A stretch of 64,000 bases of DNA, taken from assembly GCF_009931115.1 (NCBI RefSeq), contig NZ_CP047491.1, forward strand, positions 1,082,001-1,146,000. The letters are read 5' to 3'. Origin of the DNA: Microbulbifer hydrolyticus. GTDB taxonomy: Bacteria > Pseudomonadota > Gammaproteobacteria > Pseudomonadales > Cellvibrionaceae. The position numbers and the translations under genes were made by a program. The notes beneath the pieces were generated by a model. That model did not search any database. It was not told where the DNA came from and saw nothing but the letters and a program-made list of their open reading frames with translations. Positions 63,844 through 64,000 of this stretch are shown here, piece by piece; the first letter of the stretch is position 1, and each line of letters begins with the position of its first letter.

Positions 63844-64000
63844 ATTCTTTACTGCGCCTGCCGGGTTGCCTACCGCTAACACTATACGTAACCCTGTGAG
63901 ACTGTCGAGGTTTTGATCAGTGCCGCGGTAAAAGGTTCCACTGAATGACCCATTGACCTGGCGGCGCCGTTATAATTCGCGGCATTTACGGTTCTTTACC
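63844..64000. other. Intergenic region at the window edge
   Basis: No gene fits. A TATAAT at 63971-63976 on the plus strand suggests a promoter for a gene beyond the window, but TTGACC at 63953-63958 is too near (12 bases) to be its -35 box. bepA promoter was not identified. Confidence 0.3.

Noticed and set aside
63953-63976. TTGACC and TATAAT as a complete promoter
   Set aside because: Only 12 bases separate the boxes; sigma-70 needs about 17.

Overview
The window is a GC-rich, densely coded chromosomal segment of a gammaproteobacterium. The rsxABCDGE operon, the block proS / HU / fmdB / aspS / yebC / ruvCAB / ybgC-tolQRAB-pal-cpoB / queE / queC / tRNA-Lys / nadA (an order also seen in Pseudomonas), and the nirC-kinase-cynS plus NasR group all fit a marine, Cellvibrionales-like (for example Microbulbifer-like) bacterium. 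The genus is an inference from synteny and protein style, not from a search. I see no insertion sequence, prophage, CRISPR array, rRNA or toxin-antitoxin pair; this is core chromosome with a few accessory genes.

Layout. 0-6.7 kb: the Rsx/Rnf membrane electron-transfer complex on the minus strand, with a recognisable promoter. 6.9-11.3 kb: a transglutaminase-like protein, a YghU-type glutathione transferase, a D-aminoacylase-type amidohydrolase and a class II sirtuin. 11.4-16.6 kb: a nitrogen module made of nirC, a PP2C phosphatase/protein kinase fusion and cynS (minus strand), divergent from nasR. The nirC leader carries a sigma-54 promoter, an ANTAR-type hairpin and an intrinsic terminator, so NasR antitermination of the whole operon can be read from the DNA. 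16.6-17.8 kb: a YqjD/YqjE/YqjK-like membrane trio. 18-34 kb: a lipoprotein metalloprotease, a hydroxyacid dehydrogenase, metG, apbC, trhO, YdiJ and small hypotheticals. 33.6-36.8 kb: a TudS/DUF1722 protein, CPD photolyase and a DUF2878 membrane protein. 36.8-45.6 kb: a GDSL esterase autotransporter, an aminotransferase with an Lrp-type regulator, a HupE/UreJ plus PpiC pair, cytochrome c5, a membrane AraC regulator and a lytic transglycosylase. 45.8-64 kb: the conserved housekeeping block ending in two identical tRNA-Lys genes, nadA and bepA.

How the genes work together. NasR should sense nitrate/nitrite and let RNA polymerase pass the leader terminator under sigma-54/NtrC control, giving nitrite/formate transport, cyanate detoxification to ammonium, and a signalling enzyme. 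The Tol-Pal operon with cpoB and BepA maintains the envelope. QueE and QueC serve queuosine synthesis; RuvABC and PhrB serve DNA repair.

The most noteworthy non-coding features are the NasR-type leader, an intergenic element with long perfect inverted arms and inner hairpins (13727-13820), a smaller element of the same plan (45659-45714), a pair of long palindromes between metG and the dehydrogenase gene, a tmRNA 5-prime-like fragment beside proS, and the tandem tRNA-Lys pair.
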